Source of the DNA: Enterococcus alishanensis
GTDB taxonomy: Bacteria > Bacillota > Bacilli > Lactobacillales > Enterococcaceae
Assembly (NCBI RefSeq): GCF_019218635.1
Contig: NZ_JAHUZB010000003.1
Location: forward strand, 62,001 to 126,000
Direction: 5' to 3'
DNA: 64,000 nucleotides
Shown in pieces: positions 8,221 through 16,877 of the stretch; the first letter of the stretch is position 1; each line of letters opens with the position of its first letter. Under the pieces are notes generated by a model. It was not told the origin of the DNA. It saw only the letters and a list, made by a program, of their open reading frames with translations, and searched no databases. Made by a program: the position numbers and the translations under genes.

Positions 8221-9033
8221 ATGACTACTTTAACAGCAGCTTTACTGTGTGCCATTGCTTATTTCATTTGTTTTGGTGGGAATTGGTTATTGGCACAAAA
8301 TATGGCCGATCAACCCATTGTTGTTGGTGCTTTAGTCGGTTTATTATTAGGTGATTTACAGACAGGTTTAATTTTAGGTGCCGCCTTACAAGCACTATTT
8401 ATCGGTGCTGTAAATGTCGGTGGGGCGGTTTCTTTGAATCCTTCATTTGGAACGACCTTGGCTATTGCTTTTGCGATCTTAAGTGGCGGCGATCAAAAAT
8501 TCGCTTTGGCAATTGCTGTACCATTAGGACTTTTAGGTGGCCTTTTAGAAATTGGTGTCAATATTTTATGCTCAGGTTTTGGAGGCGCGTTTGATAAAGC
8601 AGCTGCAGCTGGCGATGAAAAAAGAATTGTATTCTTGCATTACGGTGTCTGGTTTTTGAAATATATTATTTTTTCAGTAGTAATTTTTGTATCCGTTTTA
8701 GCAGGAGCAACACCGGTTTCAAATTTTGTTAATAGTTTGCCAGAATTTATTACAAATGGTTTAGGTGTCGTAGCTGGATTATTGCCGGCAGTTGGTTTCG
8801 CGATGCTATTGAAAATGGTTTGGTCAAACAAATTAGCGGTTTATTATTTGCTAGGTTTTGTTTGTGTAGCCTATCTGAAATTACCATTGATTGCGGTAGC
8901 TACTTTAGGAATCATCGCAGCAGTGATCCAAGTAAGCATTGATCAAGACTTTTTAAAAATGAAAAACTCAGGGGTGGCAACAGCAGCTACTGGTGATTCA
9001 GCAGAAATGGAAGAGGAGGACTTTTTAGCATGA
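8221..9033 (+). CDS. PTS EIIC component, mannose/sorbose family
   Basis: This 270-residue integral membrane protein contains the family's GDLQTGLILGAALQALF segment and repeated hydrophobic helices. It forms the sugar-translocating complex with the EIID encoded next. Its stop codon overlaps the ATG of EIID in an ATGA arrangement, indicating translational coupling. The C-terminus ends in an acidic cytoplasmic tail. The sugar cannot be deduced from the sequence. Confidence 0.9.
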   Translation: MTTLTAALLCAIAYFICFGGNWLLAQNMADQPIVVGALVGLLLGDLQTGLILGAALQALFIGAVNVGGAVSLNPSFGTTLAIAFAILSGGDQKFALAIAVPLGLLGGLLEIGVNILCSGFGGAFDKAAAAGDEKRIVFLHYGVWFLKYIIFSVVIFVSVLAGATPVSNFVNSLPEFITNGLGVVAGLLPAVGFAMLLKMVWSNKLAVYYLLGFVCVAYLKLPLIAVATLGIIAAVIQVSIDQDFLKMKNSGVATAATGDSAEMEEEDFLA

Positions 9034-9857
9034 GCAATCAAACAGCAACAATTTCAGCAGATGAACAAAAAATGTTACGATCCATCTTTTTTAGATCTTT
9101 TACCGTGTTTGCCCCTTTTAATTATGCGAAACAAGGTGGGAGTGGCTTCTGTTATGCCATGATGCCCTTTATCAATAAGTACTATGATAAAAAAGAGGAT
9201 CGCATTGCTGCTTTAGAGCGACATATTACTTGGTACAATGCGACTTCAAATGTCGGTACTTTCATTATGGGACTTGCAGCTTCAATGGAAAAAGAAAATA
9301 GCGAAAAAGAAGATTTTGATGCTTCCTCGATTAATACTGTAAAAGCTAGCTTGATGGGACCATTTTCAGGAATAGGTGACACATTATTTTGGGGCGTTTT
9401 ACGAGTAGTCGCAGCTGGGATAGCTATGACATTTGGAGAACAAGGAAATCCTTTGGCACCGATTATTTTTCTATTGGTTTACAATATTCCATCATTAATT
9501 ACCCGTTGGTCGCTGACTAAATTTGGTTTTTCTGTCGGTGCTAAATATATTGAGGAATTATATGCGTCCGGCATGATCAGCGTGTTAACAAAAGCGGCGA
9601 GTATCTTAGGTTTGATTATGATTGGCGGAATGACTGCAAGTAACGTCTCATTTCAATCGAGCTTAAAATTTAATTTAGGCGGCGGACAGGAATTAGTTAT
9701 TCAAGAAGTACTAGACCAAATATTTGTTGGTATTATTCCATTACTGTTCACTCTATTGTGTTTCTGGTTGCTATCTAAGAAAAAAATGAATTTTGCTTTA
9801 TTGATTGCGCTAGTAGTAGCATTGGGAATTGTGTTGTCTTTAGTGGGTATTGCATAG
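9030..9857 (+). CDS. PTS EIID component, mannose/sorbose family
   Basis: This 275-residue EIID has the family pattern: an N-terminal cytoplasmic region (FNYAKQGGSGFCYAMMPF), the conserved KASLMGPFSGIGDTLFWG segment, and C-terminal membrane helices. It completes the transporter with EIIC and is the last gene of the operon, followed by a terminator. The complete EIIA/B/C/D set is intact. Confidence 0.92.
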   Translation: MSNQTATISADEQKMLRSIFFRSFTVFAPFNYAKQGGSGFCYAMMPFINKYYDKKEDRIAALERHITWYNATSNVGTFIMGLAASMEKENSEKEDFDASSINTVKASLMGPFSGIGDTLFWGVLRVVAAGIAMTFGEQGNPLAPIIFLLVYNIPSLITRWSLTKFGFSVGAKYIEELYASGMISVLTKAASILGLIMIGGMTASNVSFQSSLKFNLGGGQELVIQEVLDQIFVGIIPLLFTLLCFWLLSKKKMNFALLIALVVALGIVLSLVGIA

Positions 9858-9868
9858 TATTAAATTAG

Positions 9869-9900
9869 AAAGACTTTGAAATTTTTCAAGGTCTTTTTTT
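9869..9900 (+). terminator. Rho-independent terminator of the mannose-type PTS operon
   Basis: AAAGACTTTGAAA pairs with TTTCAAGGTCTTT and runs into a T-tract, directly after the EIID stop codon. Confidence 0.85.
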
Positions 9901-9973
9901 GTTCTCCAAAATAGCCAGTGGAAAAAAACGTCGATAACTAGATCACACTTTTTTATCAGTAGAAAGTTTTTTT

Positions 9974-9997
9974 TGTGATGAAAGCGGATACTTTTTG
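9974..9997 (+). promoter_or_regulatory. Perfect cre (CcpA) site upstream of the third PTS operon
   Basis: ATGAAAGCGGATACT at 9978-9992 matches every position of the cre consensus WTGNAANCGNWNNCW. It overlaps a likely promoter (TTGTGA at 9974, with TGTAAA 17 bases downstream), predicting direct carbon catabolite repression. Confidence 0.75.
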
Positions 9998-10045
9998 TAA
10001 AATAGCCATGCTAAACTTGGTTCAAGTTGAAGGGAGGTAAGTCAA

Positions 10046-10534
10046 ATGTTTATCACTAATAGTCTCTTTCATCCCAAATTAGTCGATATTTATCAAGGGA
10101 ATGAGAATTTTGAATCATTGGTTCAATTTGTTGAACAAAAATTATTGGCGGAAAATTTTATTAATGAAAGCTACAGCGATGCCATTATTCAAAGAGAAGC
10201 GGAATATCCGACGGGTTTGCAAACCCCAACTTGTGCTGTAGCGATCCCGCATACAGATCCGAATCATATTAAAGAACCTTTTATTTATATTTTAAAATTA
10301 GCACATCCCGTAAAATTTGGACAAATGGGGACTACGGATCAATTCATCAATGCAGATTATGCTTTTTTTCTAGGCTTTAACAAGGGGGAAGATCAACTCA
10401 CCTTGTTGCAAAATTTAATGGCAATGTTTATGGATCAGGCAGCCATGCTGGATTTAGCTAGTAAGGAAAATGAAACTGAGATCTTTAACTTAATCACAAA
10501 TTTTTTTAAAAAAGAAAGTGAGGAAAAAGAATGA
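10046..10534 (+). CDS. PTS EIIA component, galactitol/fructose type
   Basis: This 162-residue EIIA type 2 protein has its phospho-acceptor at about His69 in CAVAIPHTDPN. It resembles the EIIA at 631-1092, sharing KFGQMGTTDQ-like and LLQNLMAMF-like segments. It is the first gene of the third PTS operon, behind a cre-bearing promoter and an AAGGGAGG ribosome site. Its stop overlaps the aldolase start (ATGA), which couples sugar import to cleavage. Confidence 0.92.
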   Translation: MFITNSLFHPKLVDIYQGNENFESLVQFVEQKLLAENFINESYSDAIIQREAEYPTGLQTPTCAVAIPHTDPNHIKEPFIYILKLAHPVKFGQMGTTDQFINADYAFFLGFNKGEDQLTLLQNLMAMFMDQAAMLDLASKENETEIFNLITNFFKKESEEKE

Positions 10535-11370
10535 TTATCCATGATATTTATCAAGCACCTTTTATTAAAGAAATGCAGGAAGTGACCGAAAATTTATGGA
10601 AAAACGGTTGGGACGAAAGAAATGGTGGAAATATTAGTTACCTTTTAGATGAAGAGGAAGTTCGTTTATATTTAGATATTGATGCGGCGATTAATCAAAA
10701 ACAATTAGATTTTGAAGTGCCGGAATTGGCGAACCGAATCTTTTTAGTTTCCGCTTCGGGTAGCTACTTTAAAAATATTTGCCAAAATCCGACAAAGAAT
10801 TTAGCGATTGTTAAATTAGATGGAACTGGCAGTAGCTACAAAGTATTGTGGGGCCTAGAAGGGGGCGGCTTACCAACCAGTGAATTTGCTTCACATCTAA
10901 AATGCCACGCGGTTCGTTTAGCAGAAGATAAAAATCATCGAGTGATTCTACACTGTCATTCAATTGCGGTGTCGGCGATGACTTTTGTGCATGATTTAGA
11001 TGAAAATAAATTTACCCGTTCTTTATGGGAAATGATTACTGAATGTTTAGTGGTGTTCCCTGATGGTGTTTCTGTTTTACCTTGGATGGTAGCTGGCACA
11101 GTGAAACTTGGTTTGGCTTCGGCGGAAAAAATGCACGATTCACGTGTTGTTATTTGGCCACATCATGGGATTATGGGCGCTGGACAATCGATGGATGATG
11201 CGTTTGGTTTAGTGGAAACGGTGGAAAAAGCGGCGGACATTTATATGAAAGTTGTCGGTGTTCCAGGTGGCTTCAAACAGAAAATTACTAGTGATCAATT
11301 GTGGGATTTAGCCGATCAATTTGGTGTGACTCCAAAAGCAGGAATTTTAGAAGCCCGGAGTAAAAAATAA
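10531..11370 (+). CDS. rhaD: Rhamnulose-1-phosphate aldolase family protein
   Basis: This 279-residue class II aldolase/adducin-fold enzyme matches RhaD in length and catalytic layout. His141, His143 and His212 are zinc ligands and Glu118 lies at the position of the catalytic glutamate. RhaD cleaves L-rhamnulose-1-phosphate to dihydroxyacetone phosphate and L-lactaldehyde. Here no rhamnose isomerase or rhamnulokinase is present; instead the gene lies between PTS components, which would deliver an already phosphorylated ketose. The true substrate may therefore be another ketose-1-phosphate. A lactaldehyde reductase further down the locus supports formation of lactaldehyde or glycolaldehyde. 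Confidence 0.85.
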   Translation: MIIHDIYQAPFIKEMQEVTENLWKNGWDERNGGNISYLLDEEEVRLYLDIDAAINQKQLDFEVPELANRIFLVSASGSYFKNICQNPTKNLAIVKLDGTGSSYKVLWGLEGGGLPTSEFASHLKCHAVRLAEDKNHRVILHCHSIAVSAMTFVHDLDENKFTRSLWEMITECLVVFPDGVSVLPWMVAGTVKLGLASAEKMHDSRVVIWPHHGIMGAGQSMDDAFGLVETVEKAADIYMKVVGVPGGFKQKITSDQLWDLADQFGVTPKAGILEARSKK

Positions 11371-11397
11371 ATTTCAAAAAATTAGGAGGAAATAAAA

Positions 11398-11700
11398 ATG
11401 GCAAAAAAATTTAATATCATTTCAGTCTGTGGTTCTGGCACTGTTACTAGTTCGATGGTAGCTGGAAAAGTAAAAGATTTTTTAGAAGAGCATGGTTATA
11501 AAGCCAGCACGGTGGAAGTCAATCCTGGTGGCGTCGATGAACAACTAGCCAGCGGCAAATGGGACATTATTGTTCACACGAGTCCATTAAAGCGCAAATA
11601 TGAGTTACCAACTATTAATGCGGTGGCTTTACTTTCAGGTATGGGGGAAGAAGAATTTTTTGAAGCTTTATTAAATGAAGTAAATAGCTTAGATGTATAG
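11398..11700 (+). CDS. PTS EIIB component, galactitol family
   Basis: This 100-residue EIIB has the P-loop motif CGSGTVTSS near its N-terminus, with Cys11 the expected phosphocysteine. It relays phosphate from the EIIA at 10046 to the sugar bound by the EIIC at 11727. It is a diverged paralogue of the EIIB at 2476. A good AGGAGG site precedes the start. Confidence 0.9.
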   Translation: MAKKFNIISVCGSGTVTSSMVAGKVKDFLEEHGYKASTVEVNPGGVDEQLASGKWDIIVHTSPLKRKYELPTINAVALLSGMGEEEFFEALLNEVNSLDV

Positions 11701-11726
11701 AAAATTAAGAAAGAAGGATCGATGAC

Positions 11727-13154
11727 ATGCTAAATATTTTATCATCTATAATGGATGCCTTTGGTGCGGCAATCGTTGTACCAGTGATTATCTTTTTTAT
11801 TGCTTTAATCATGAAAGTGAAGCCAAAAAAAGCGTTTAATGCAGCGTTGAATGCCGGAATCGGATTGACTGGTTTTAATATGATTATCGGTGCGTACACG
11901 CCGATTGTGACACCCGCGATTAATCGGATGGTGGAAACAACTGGTGTAAATTTAAGGATTTTGGATACTGGTTGGCAGGCGACAAGTGTGGTGGCTTACT
12001 CGACACAGGTCGGTATGATTTTCTTGGCGCTAGGTTTAGTATTACAGGCAGTTTTATTTATTATTAAATTTACCGATATTTTTATGCCGTCTGATTTGTG
12101 GAATAATTATTCTTTCATGCTTTGGGGTTCGATGTTGTATATTTCTACCGGCAATTTGTGGTTGTCAATTGGTTTGATGGTCTTATCTAATCTTTACTGT
12201 TTAACTTTTACCGAAATTGTGGCGAAAAGATGGTCAATTTACTATGGTTATCCTCGTTGTACCATGAGTGCGCCACATCATATTTGTTCGGTACCTTTAG
12301 CTTTATTGATGGATTTTCTGTTGACAAAATTAGGTGCTAATAAAGTTCGTTGGAATCCAGAAACTTTGCAAGATAAATTAGGCTTTTTAGGAGAACCAAC
12401 TTCTTTAGGCTTTGTTTTAGGCTTATGTTTAGGGATGGCCGGCAACTTCATGCGGCTAGATAGTTTGACTGGTTGGGGCGAAATTATGATTATCGGGATT
12501 TCGACTTCAGCAATTATGGCGATCTTCCCGAAAATTGCTGGGATTTTTGCTTCGGCATTTACAGCGATTACCGATGCATCAAAAGGCACCGCAAAATCTT
12601 CTGGCGGCAAAGACCGTGTATGGTATTTAGCGATCAATGATGCGGCGGGTTATGGTGAAACAGCAACTCTTTTAACGGGGATGTTATTGATTCCAATCGT
12701 GTTGCTTTTGGCGATTTTCTTACCTGGTAACCAAACTTTGCCAATGGTCGATTTGATTGCAATTCCTTATATGATTGAATTAATTATTTGTATTTCAAAT
12801 GGGAATATTTTTAAATCATTGATTAGTGGCACGATTTGGTGTGTTGGTGGTTTGTATATTATTACTGCAGTGGCACCAATTTTTACCCAAGTTGCGGTTG
12901 ATGTTGGTGTGAATTTACCAGAAGGTGCGTTGATGATTTGTAGTTTTGCTGTGATGACCAATCATATTATGGGGATTTTATTCTTGATCTTTATGACGCA
13001 AAATCCACTCTGGATCGGACTTACCGTGGTAGTTTACATTATTTTGTATCTATTTGTCAGAATCAAAAAAGAATCAATCCACGCCTACTTGGAAAGCATG
13101 GCAAAAATGGAAGAAGAAGCCGGAATTTTGGCTGAGAAAGGAGCCGCAGTTTAG
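11727..13154 (+). CDS. PTS EIIC component, galactitol (GatC) family
   Basis: This 475-residue polytopic permease of the GatC family is a paralogue of the EIIC at 1110, with aligned segments such as ETLQDKLGFLGEP and LPGNQTLPMVDL. It extends about 30 residues further at its C-terminus, ending in a charged cytoplasmic tail. It forms a complete transporter with the EIIA and EIIB of this locus. Its stop codon abuts the ATG of the dehydrogenase gene with no spacer, indicating close translational coupling. Confidence 0.9.
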   Translation: MLNILSSIMDAFGAAIVVPVIIFFIALIMKVKPKKAFNAALNAGIGLTGFNMIIGAYTPIVTPAINRMVETTGVNLRILDTGWQATSVVAYSTQVGMIFLALGLVLQAVLFIIKFTDIFMPSDLWNNYSFMLWGSMLYISTGNLWLSIGLMVLSNLYCLTFTEIVAKRWSIYYGYPRCTMSAPHHICSVPLALLMDFLLTKLGANKVRWNPETLQDKLGFLGEPTSLGFVLGLCLGMAGNFMRLDSLTGWGEIMIIGISTSAIMAIFPKIAGIFASAFTAITDASKGTAKSSGGKDRVWYLAINDAAGYGETATLLTGMLLIPIVLLLAIFLPGNQTLPMVDLIAIPYMIELIICISNGNIFKSLISGTIWCVGGLYIITAVAPIFTQVAVDVGVNLPEGALMICSFAVMTNHIMGILFLIFMTQNPLWIGLTVVVYIILYLFVRIKKESIHAYLESMAKMEEEAGILAEKGAAV

Positions 13155-14201
13155 ATGAGCAAAATTGTCGTAGTTGGAGATGGTTTAGTCAGTGGGGAAA
13201 CTTTAGTCGATGCCGCGCAACAACTAAATGTCCCACAACCAATTGAAATAGAAAAATTTAACTGGTATGCCGATTTAAATAAGGAACAGTTTCAAGAAAA
13301 AATTAAATTGATTGAGCAAAAAGGACCAGAAGCGGTGGAAATTCCTGAAGGTATTTTGGAAGCATTAGCCACAGCGGATTATTTATTGGTGCATATCGCG
13401 CCGATTTCAAAAGCAATGCTGGCAGCTGCACCGCAGTTAAAATTAATCGGCACTTGTCGCGGTGGTTTGGAACATATCGCCACTGATGAAGTCAAGAAGC
13501 GAGAAATTCCTTTGATTCACGTGATTCGTAATGCCGAGCCAGTCGCGGATTTCACGATTGGTTTGATGTATGCGATTACACGAAATATTGCTTTTGCTCA
13601 TCAGCAAGTGATGCAGGGCGCTTGGCCGAAACAGTTCCCCAATGATCCTTACAAAACAACTTTGGCGAATTTAAAAGTCGGTTTAGTCGGTTTAGGATAC
13701 ATTGGCAAACTAGTTGTGAAGCGTTTGAATGCTTTAGGCGTAGAAGTTTTGGCGTATGATCCATTTGTCGACCAAGAAAAAATCGCCGCAGAAGGATTGC
13801 AGATTACGTTTGTCGACTTGCCAGATTTATTCCGCACAGCAGATATTGTTTCGCTGCATGTGCGAGTGACGCCTGAGACGAAAAATATGATTAACCGAGA
13901 TTTATTTGATCTGATGCCACCGTCATCCTATTTGATAAATACAGCACGGCCAGATATCGTCAATAAAGCCGATTTGGTGGAAACTTTGAAGAATTATAAA
14001 ATTTCTGGTGCTGCGCTGGACGTTGTTTGGGAAGAGCCAATTAAAAAAGACGACCCATTGTTGGCTTTAGATAATATTGTGATCACTTCTCATATTGCAG
14101 GAGACACGATTGATGCGATTCCTCGCTCGCCGTATTTGCTAAAAGAAGTTTTGAACGATTATTTTGAAACCAACGTGAGCGATATGTTGATTAGATTATA
14201 A
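13155..14201 (+). CDS. D-isomer-specific 2-hydroxyacid dehydrogenase family protein
   Basis: This 348-residue NAD(P)-dependent dehydrogenase has the Rossmann motif GLGYIG at 179-184 and the family catalytic Arg (NTARPDIVN), Glu (WEEP) and His (ITSHIAG). It resembles phosphoglycerate dehydrogenase-like enzymes. Its start follows the EIIC stop directly, so it is part of the PTS/aldolase operon. The role is unclear: it may interconvert a 2-keto and 2-hydroxy acid arising from the sugar, for example a sugar acid or lactate. The usual GXGXXG pattern is intact, so it should bind cofactor. Confidence 0.82.
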   Translation: MSKIVVVGDGLVSGETLVDAAQQLNVPQPIEIEKFNWYADLNKEQFQEKIKLIEQKGPEAVEIPEGILEALATADYLLVHIAPISKAMLAAAPQLKLIGTCRGGLEHIATDEVKKREIPLIHVIRNAEPVADFTIGLMYAITRNIAFAHQQVMQGAWPKQFPNDPYKTTLANLKVGLVGLGYIGKLVVKRLNALGVEVLAYDPFVDQEKIAAEGLQITFVDLPDLFRTADIVSLHVRVTPETKNMINRDLFDLMPPSSYLINTARPDIVNKADLVETLKNYKISGAALDVVWEEPIKKDDPLLALDNIVITSHIAGDTIDAIPRSPYLLKEVLNDYFETNVSDMLIRL

Positions 14202-14234
14202 TAAAGCTTTAACAGTAACAAGGAGGGAAGACCA

Positions 14235-16289
14235 ATGGATGTTTTGGCGGTGCAACTTTTAGAAATGATTTTGTCAAATCGCAACAACAGTCTGACTTCA
14301 CTGGAAAGAAAATTCAGTTTGACGAAAGGGAAACTTGATTATCGGATTAGAAAAATTAATCAGGAACTCCAATTAAATCAACTAGGTAGCATTAAAAAAG
14401 TCGGAATTTTCTTAACTTTTGATGGTGAAGAAAAAAAGATCAGAACGTATTTAAAAAGTGTTGTCGCCGAGCTCCATTTTAGTGATGAACAGCGGCTAAT
14501 TGTCTTATATTTAGCCGTCTTGTTTCATCATCACGAGACGTTGCAATCTTTGGCCGAGCGGCTAAAGATAAGTAAAAACACGGTGATTAAAGATAAGAAG
14601 AAACTCCAAACTGACTATTTAGATGAGTTGCAGATTGAGCTTTCTTTTTCCCGAAAGACCGGGTTTTTCTTGAAAGGGAAAGAAAGTGACATTCGCCGTT
14701 TGGGGATTAAATTTATCCGCAAGTTTGAAGATAGTGCCACGAAATTAAAAGTAATTTTGCAAGTGATTAAGATGGATCCGCAAATTTTTGAAACTTTGAA
14801 GCAAAAAATCGAGGTTTTGGAAGAGGATTTGGATTTAGAATTTACTGAGTTTAAACGAACTGATTTATATTTGACGATTGCCATGTGTATCTATCGCTTT
14901 AAACAGGGCAATACGTTAGAGAATGGTTTGTTAGATGGTTATATTCGTATGGTGGAGCCGGATTTTTATCAAAAAATCGGCACGGCGTTGTCGCCCTTTT
15001 TAATGGGGCAAGACAGCATCAACGAGATTCATTTTATTTCAATTCAGCTGTTGAGCACCAATTTGATTAAGATTCGCTCGAATTATCAAGATCCGCAGCT
15101 GGAGCAAGAAATTATTCGCTTTATTAATAGTTTTGAAGTGTTAGGGATCACCAATATTAAAGATAAATGCCAGTTAGAACAAGCTTTGTATCAACATTTG
15201 ATTCCGGCGTATTATCGAATTAGATTTGGTTTGCCAGACAATGAAGTTTTAAGTGTGAAAGCCGTCGATGATTATGAATATATTCATCCGCTAGTGAAAC
15301 GTTCGATTTCTGGAATTGAAAAATACTTAAAGATCACTTTTCCAGAAGGTGAATTGATTTATCTGTCGATTATTTTACTGAGTTTTGTCAGTGAAGAATT
15401 GGAAAAACAAACCAAGCGCACGATTGATGCGATCGTGGTTTGTCAGCATGGAATTTCGGTCTCAAAATTGCTGTTTGGCGAATTAAAACTGTTGTTCAAT
15501 AACATTCGTTTCGCCAAAAATGTCTCATTAAGAGAGTTTTATAAAGAAGATTTGAGCCAAGTCGACGTGGTTTTTTCAACGGTGCCGCTAAAAACTAACA
15601 AAGAAGTTTTTCTTATCAATCATTTTCTTAGCAATGAAGAAAAAATTAATCTGAAAAATGAAGTCACTAATCGAATTAATTTCCAACCAAATACCAGCAA
15701 TCATAATCATCAGATGGTGACGCAACTGGTAAATATTATCCAACAAAACAGTGAAGTCACGGATCTTCAGCGTTTAGTTGATGATTTGCAAAATTATATT
15801 TTAACCAACAATGTCACTTTGGAAGTGAATAAAAGCCAAAACGATCCAGAGCTGGCGGAATTATTGCCAGTTTCCCATATTCAAATTTATCCGAAGGCTG
15901 ATTCGCTAGCCGAAGCTATCAGAATTGCCGGCAAACCGCTAGTCAATCAAGGATATATCCACAAAGATTATTTGGAGACGATTATTGAAAACTATGATCC
16001 AGAATTTCCTTATTTTGTCATCGCACCTGGCGTCGCAATTCCTCATGCTGGCCCAGAAGATGGCGTCTATAAAGTCGGGATGTCGTTATTAAAGCTCCAT
16101 CAGCCGATTCATTTTTCGGAAAATTTAACGGTCGATGTGATTGTCATCGTCGCACCGAAAGATAAAAAAAGTCATATGAAAGCAGTCACGAAATTATACG
16201 AAATCGCCAAAGAAGCTGATTTTTTAGCTAACATTCAGCAGCTGACTTATGAAAAAGAAATTCAACAATATATTGCGAAAAAAGGTTAG
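14235..16289 (+). CDS. PRD-domain transcriptional regulator with EIIB and EIIA domains
   Basis: This 684-residue BglG/MtlR-type regulator has two N-terminal HTH segments (the second around residues 95-120, ERLKISKNTVIKDKKKL), two PRD domains (about 180-400), an EIIB(Gat)-like domain with Cys403 in VCQHGISVSKLL, and a C-terminal EIIA domain with His604 in GVAIPHAGPEDG. PTS phosphorylation of these sites would tune its activity. It lies inside the third PTS locus behind its own AAGGAGGG ribosome site and probably activates that locus. It has the same domain plan as the truncated regulator at the window start. Confidence 0.9.
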   Translation: MDVLAVQLLEMILSNRNNSLTSLERKFSLTKGKLDYRIRKINQELQLNQLGSIKKVGIFLTFDGEEKKIRTYLKSVVAELHFSDEQRLIVLYLAVLFHHHETLQSLAERLKISKNTVIKDKKKLQTDYLDELQIELSFSRKTGFFLKGKESDIRRLGIKFIRKFEDSATKLKVILQVIKMDPQIFETLKQKIEVLEEDLDLEFTEFKRTDLYLTIAMCIYRFKQGNTLENGLLDGYIRMVEPDFYQKIGTALSPFLMGQDSINEIHFISIQLLSTNLIKIRSNYQDPQLEQEIIRFINSFEVLGITNIKDKCQLEQALYQHLIPAYYRIRFGLPDNEVLSVKAVDDYEYIHPLVKRSISGIEKYLKITFPEGELIYLSIILLSFVSEELEKQTKRTIDAIVVCQHGISVSKLLFGELKLLFNNIRFAKNVSLREFYKEDLSQVDVVFSTVPLKTNKEVFLINHFLSNEEKINLKNEVTNRINFQPNTSNHNHQMVTQLVNIIQQNSEVTDLQRLVDDLQNYILTNNVTLEVNKSQNDPELAELLPVSHIQIYPKADSLAEAIRIAGKPLVNQGYIHKDYLETIIENYDPEFPYFVIAPGVAIPHAGPEDGVYKVGMSLLKLHQPIHFSENLTVDVIVIVAPKDKKSHMKAVTKLYEIAKEADFLANIQQLTYEKEIQQYIAKKG

Positions 16290-16300
16290 GAGGAACCACG

Positions 16301-16864
16301 ATGGGTGGACAAGGCATTTTACTTAGAAAAGTTACTTTAGATAAAACCTTATACCAACTGAACTATTTTTTAAAAGGCGCGTTGGTAATCTTGATTTTAT
16401 ACATGGTTAACGGACTCGTGATTGAAAAAAATCTGCAAGCACGAGATTTACAAATACTGGCAGGATTGTATCTGATTTTATTTTTAGGTTTTTATTTCCT
16501 GAAAAAGAAAAAAGAAAAACTACAAGAAAATGAAGTAATGCAAGATTTACGTAGTTATTTTGGGATAGAAAAAATTTCTGAAGTGGCTAAATTAGACAAA
16601 CGTTTAATCGATGAAATCAAGAACAATCGCCAGTTTATTACTTATAACGGGCAGATTGTCGGCACCGATCATTACTTACTATTAGATTTTAGCGATGGGC
16701 AGTTTATGTTATTTCCGATCCAACAAATTCAAAGTCTGCACTTAGATAAAGTTGGTATGAATTTCTGTGTCAAATTAAAAACGGCAATAAAAACCGAAGA
16801 AATCTTTTTTAAAAAGAAAAAAGATGCTTTAGAGTTTATCGACTTTTATCACAATAAATATTAA
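16301..16864 (+). CDS. Conserved hypothetical membrane protein in the third PTS locus
   Basis: I do not recognise this 187-residue protein. It has two hydrophobic segments (about residues 26-46 and 52-68) followed by a lysine-rich stretch and a soluble C-terminal domain of about 110 residues. It starts 12 bases after the regulator gene with a clear AGGAGG site, and the reductase gene follows after 14 bases, so it is co-transcribed with both. The pattern suggests a membrane-anchored cytoplasmic domain. Its function in sugar metabolism, if any, is unknown. Confidence 0.7.
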   Translation: MGGQGILLRKVTLDKTLYQLNYFLKGALVILILYMVNGLVIEKNLQARDLQILAGLYLILFLGFYFLKKKKEKLQENEVMQDLRSYFGIEKISEVAKLDKRLIDEIKNNRQFITYNGQIVGTDHYLLLDFSDGQFMLFPIQQIQSLHLDKVGMNFCVKLKTAIKTEEIFFKKKKDALEFIDFYHNKY

Positions 16865-16877
16865 TGGAGGCAAGAAA

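Noticed and set aside
12278-12637. A 119-codon minus-strand frame opposite the second EIIC gene
   Set aside because: Same antisense effect as above; no start signal or recognisable protein.
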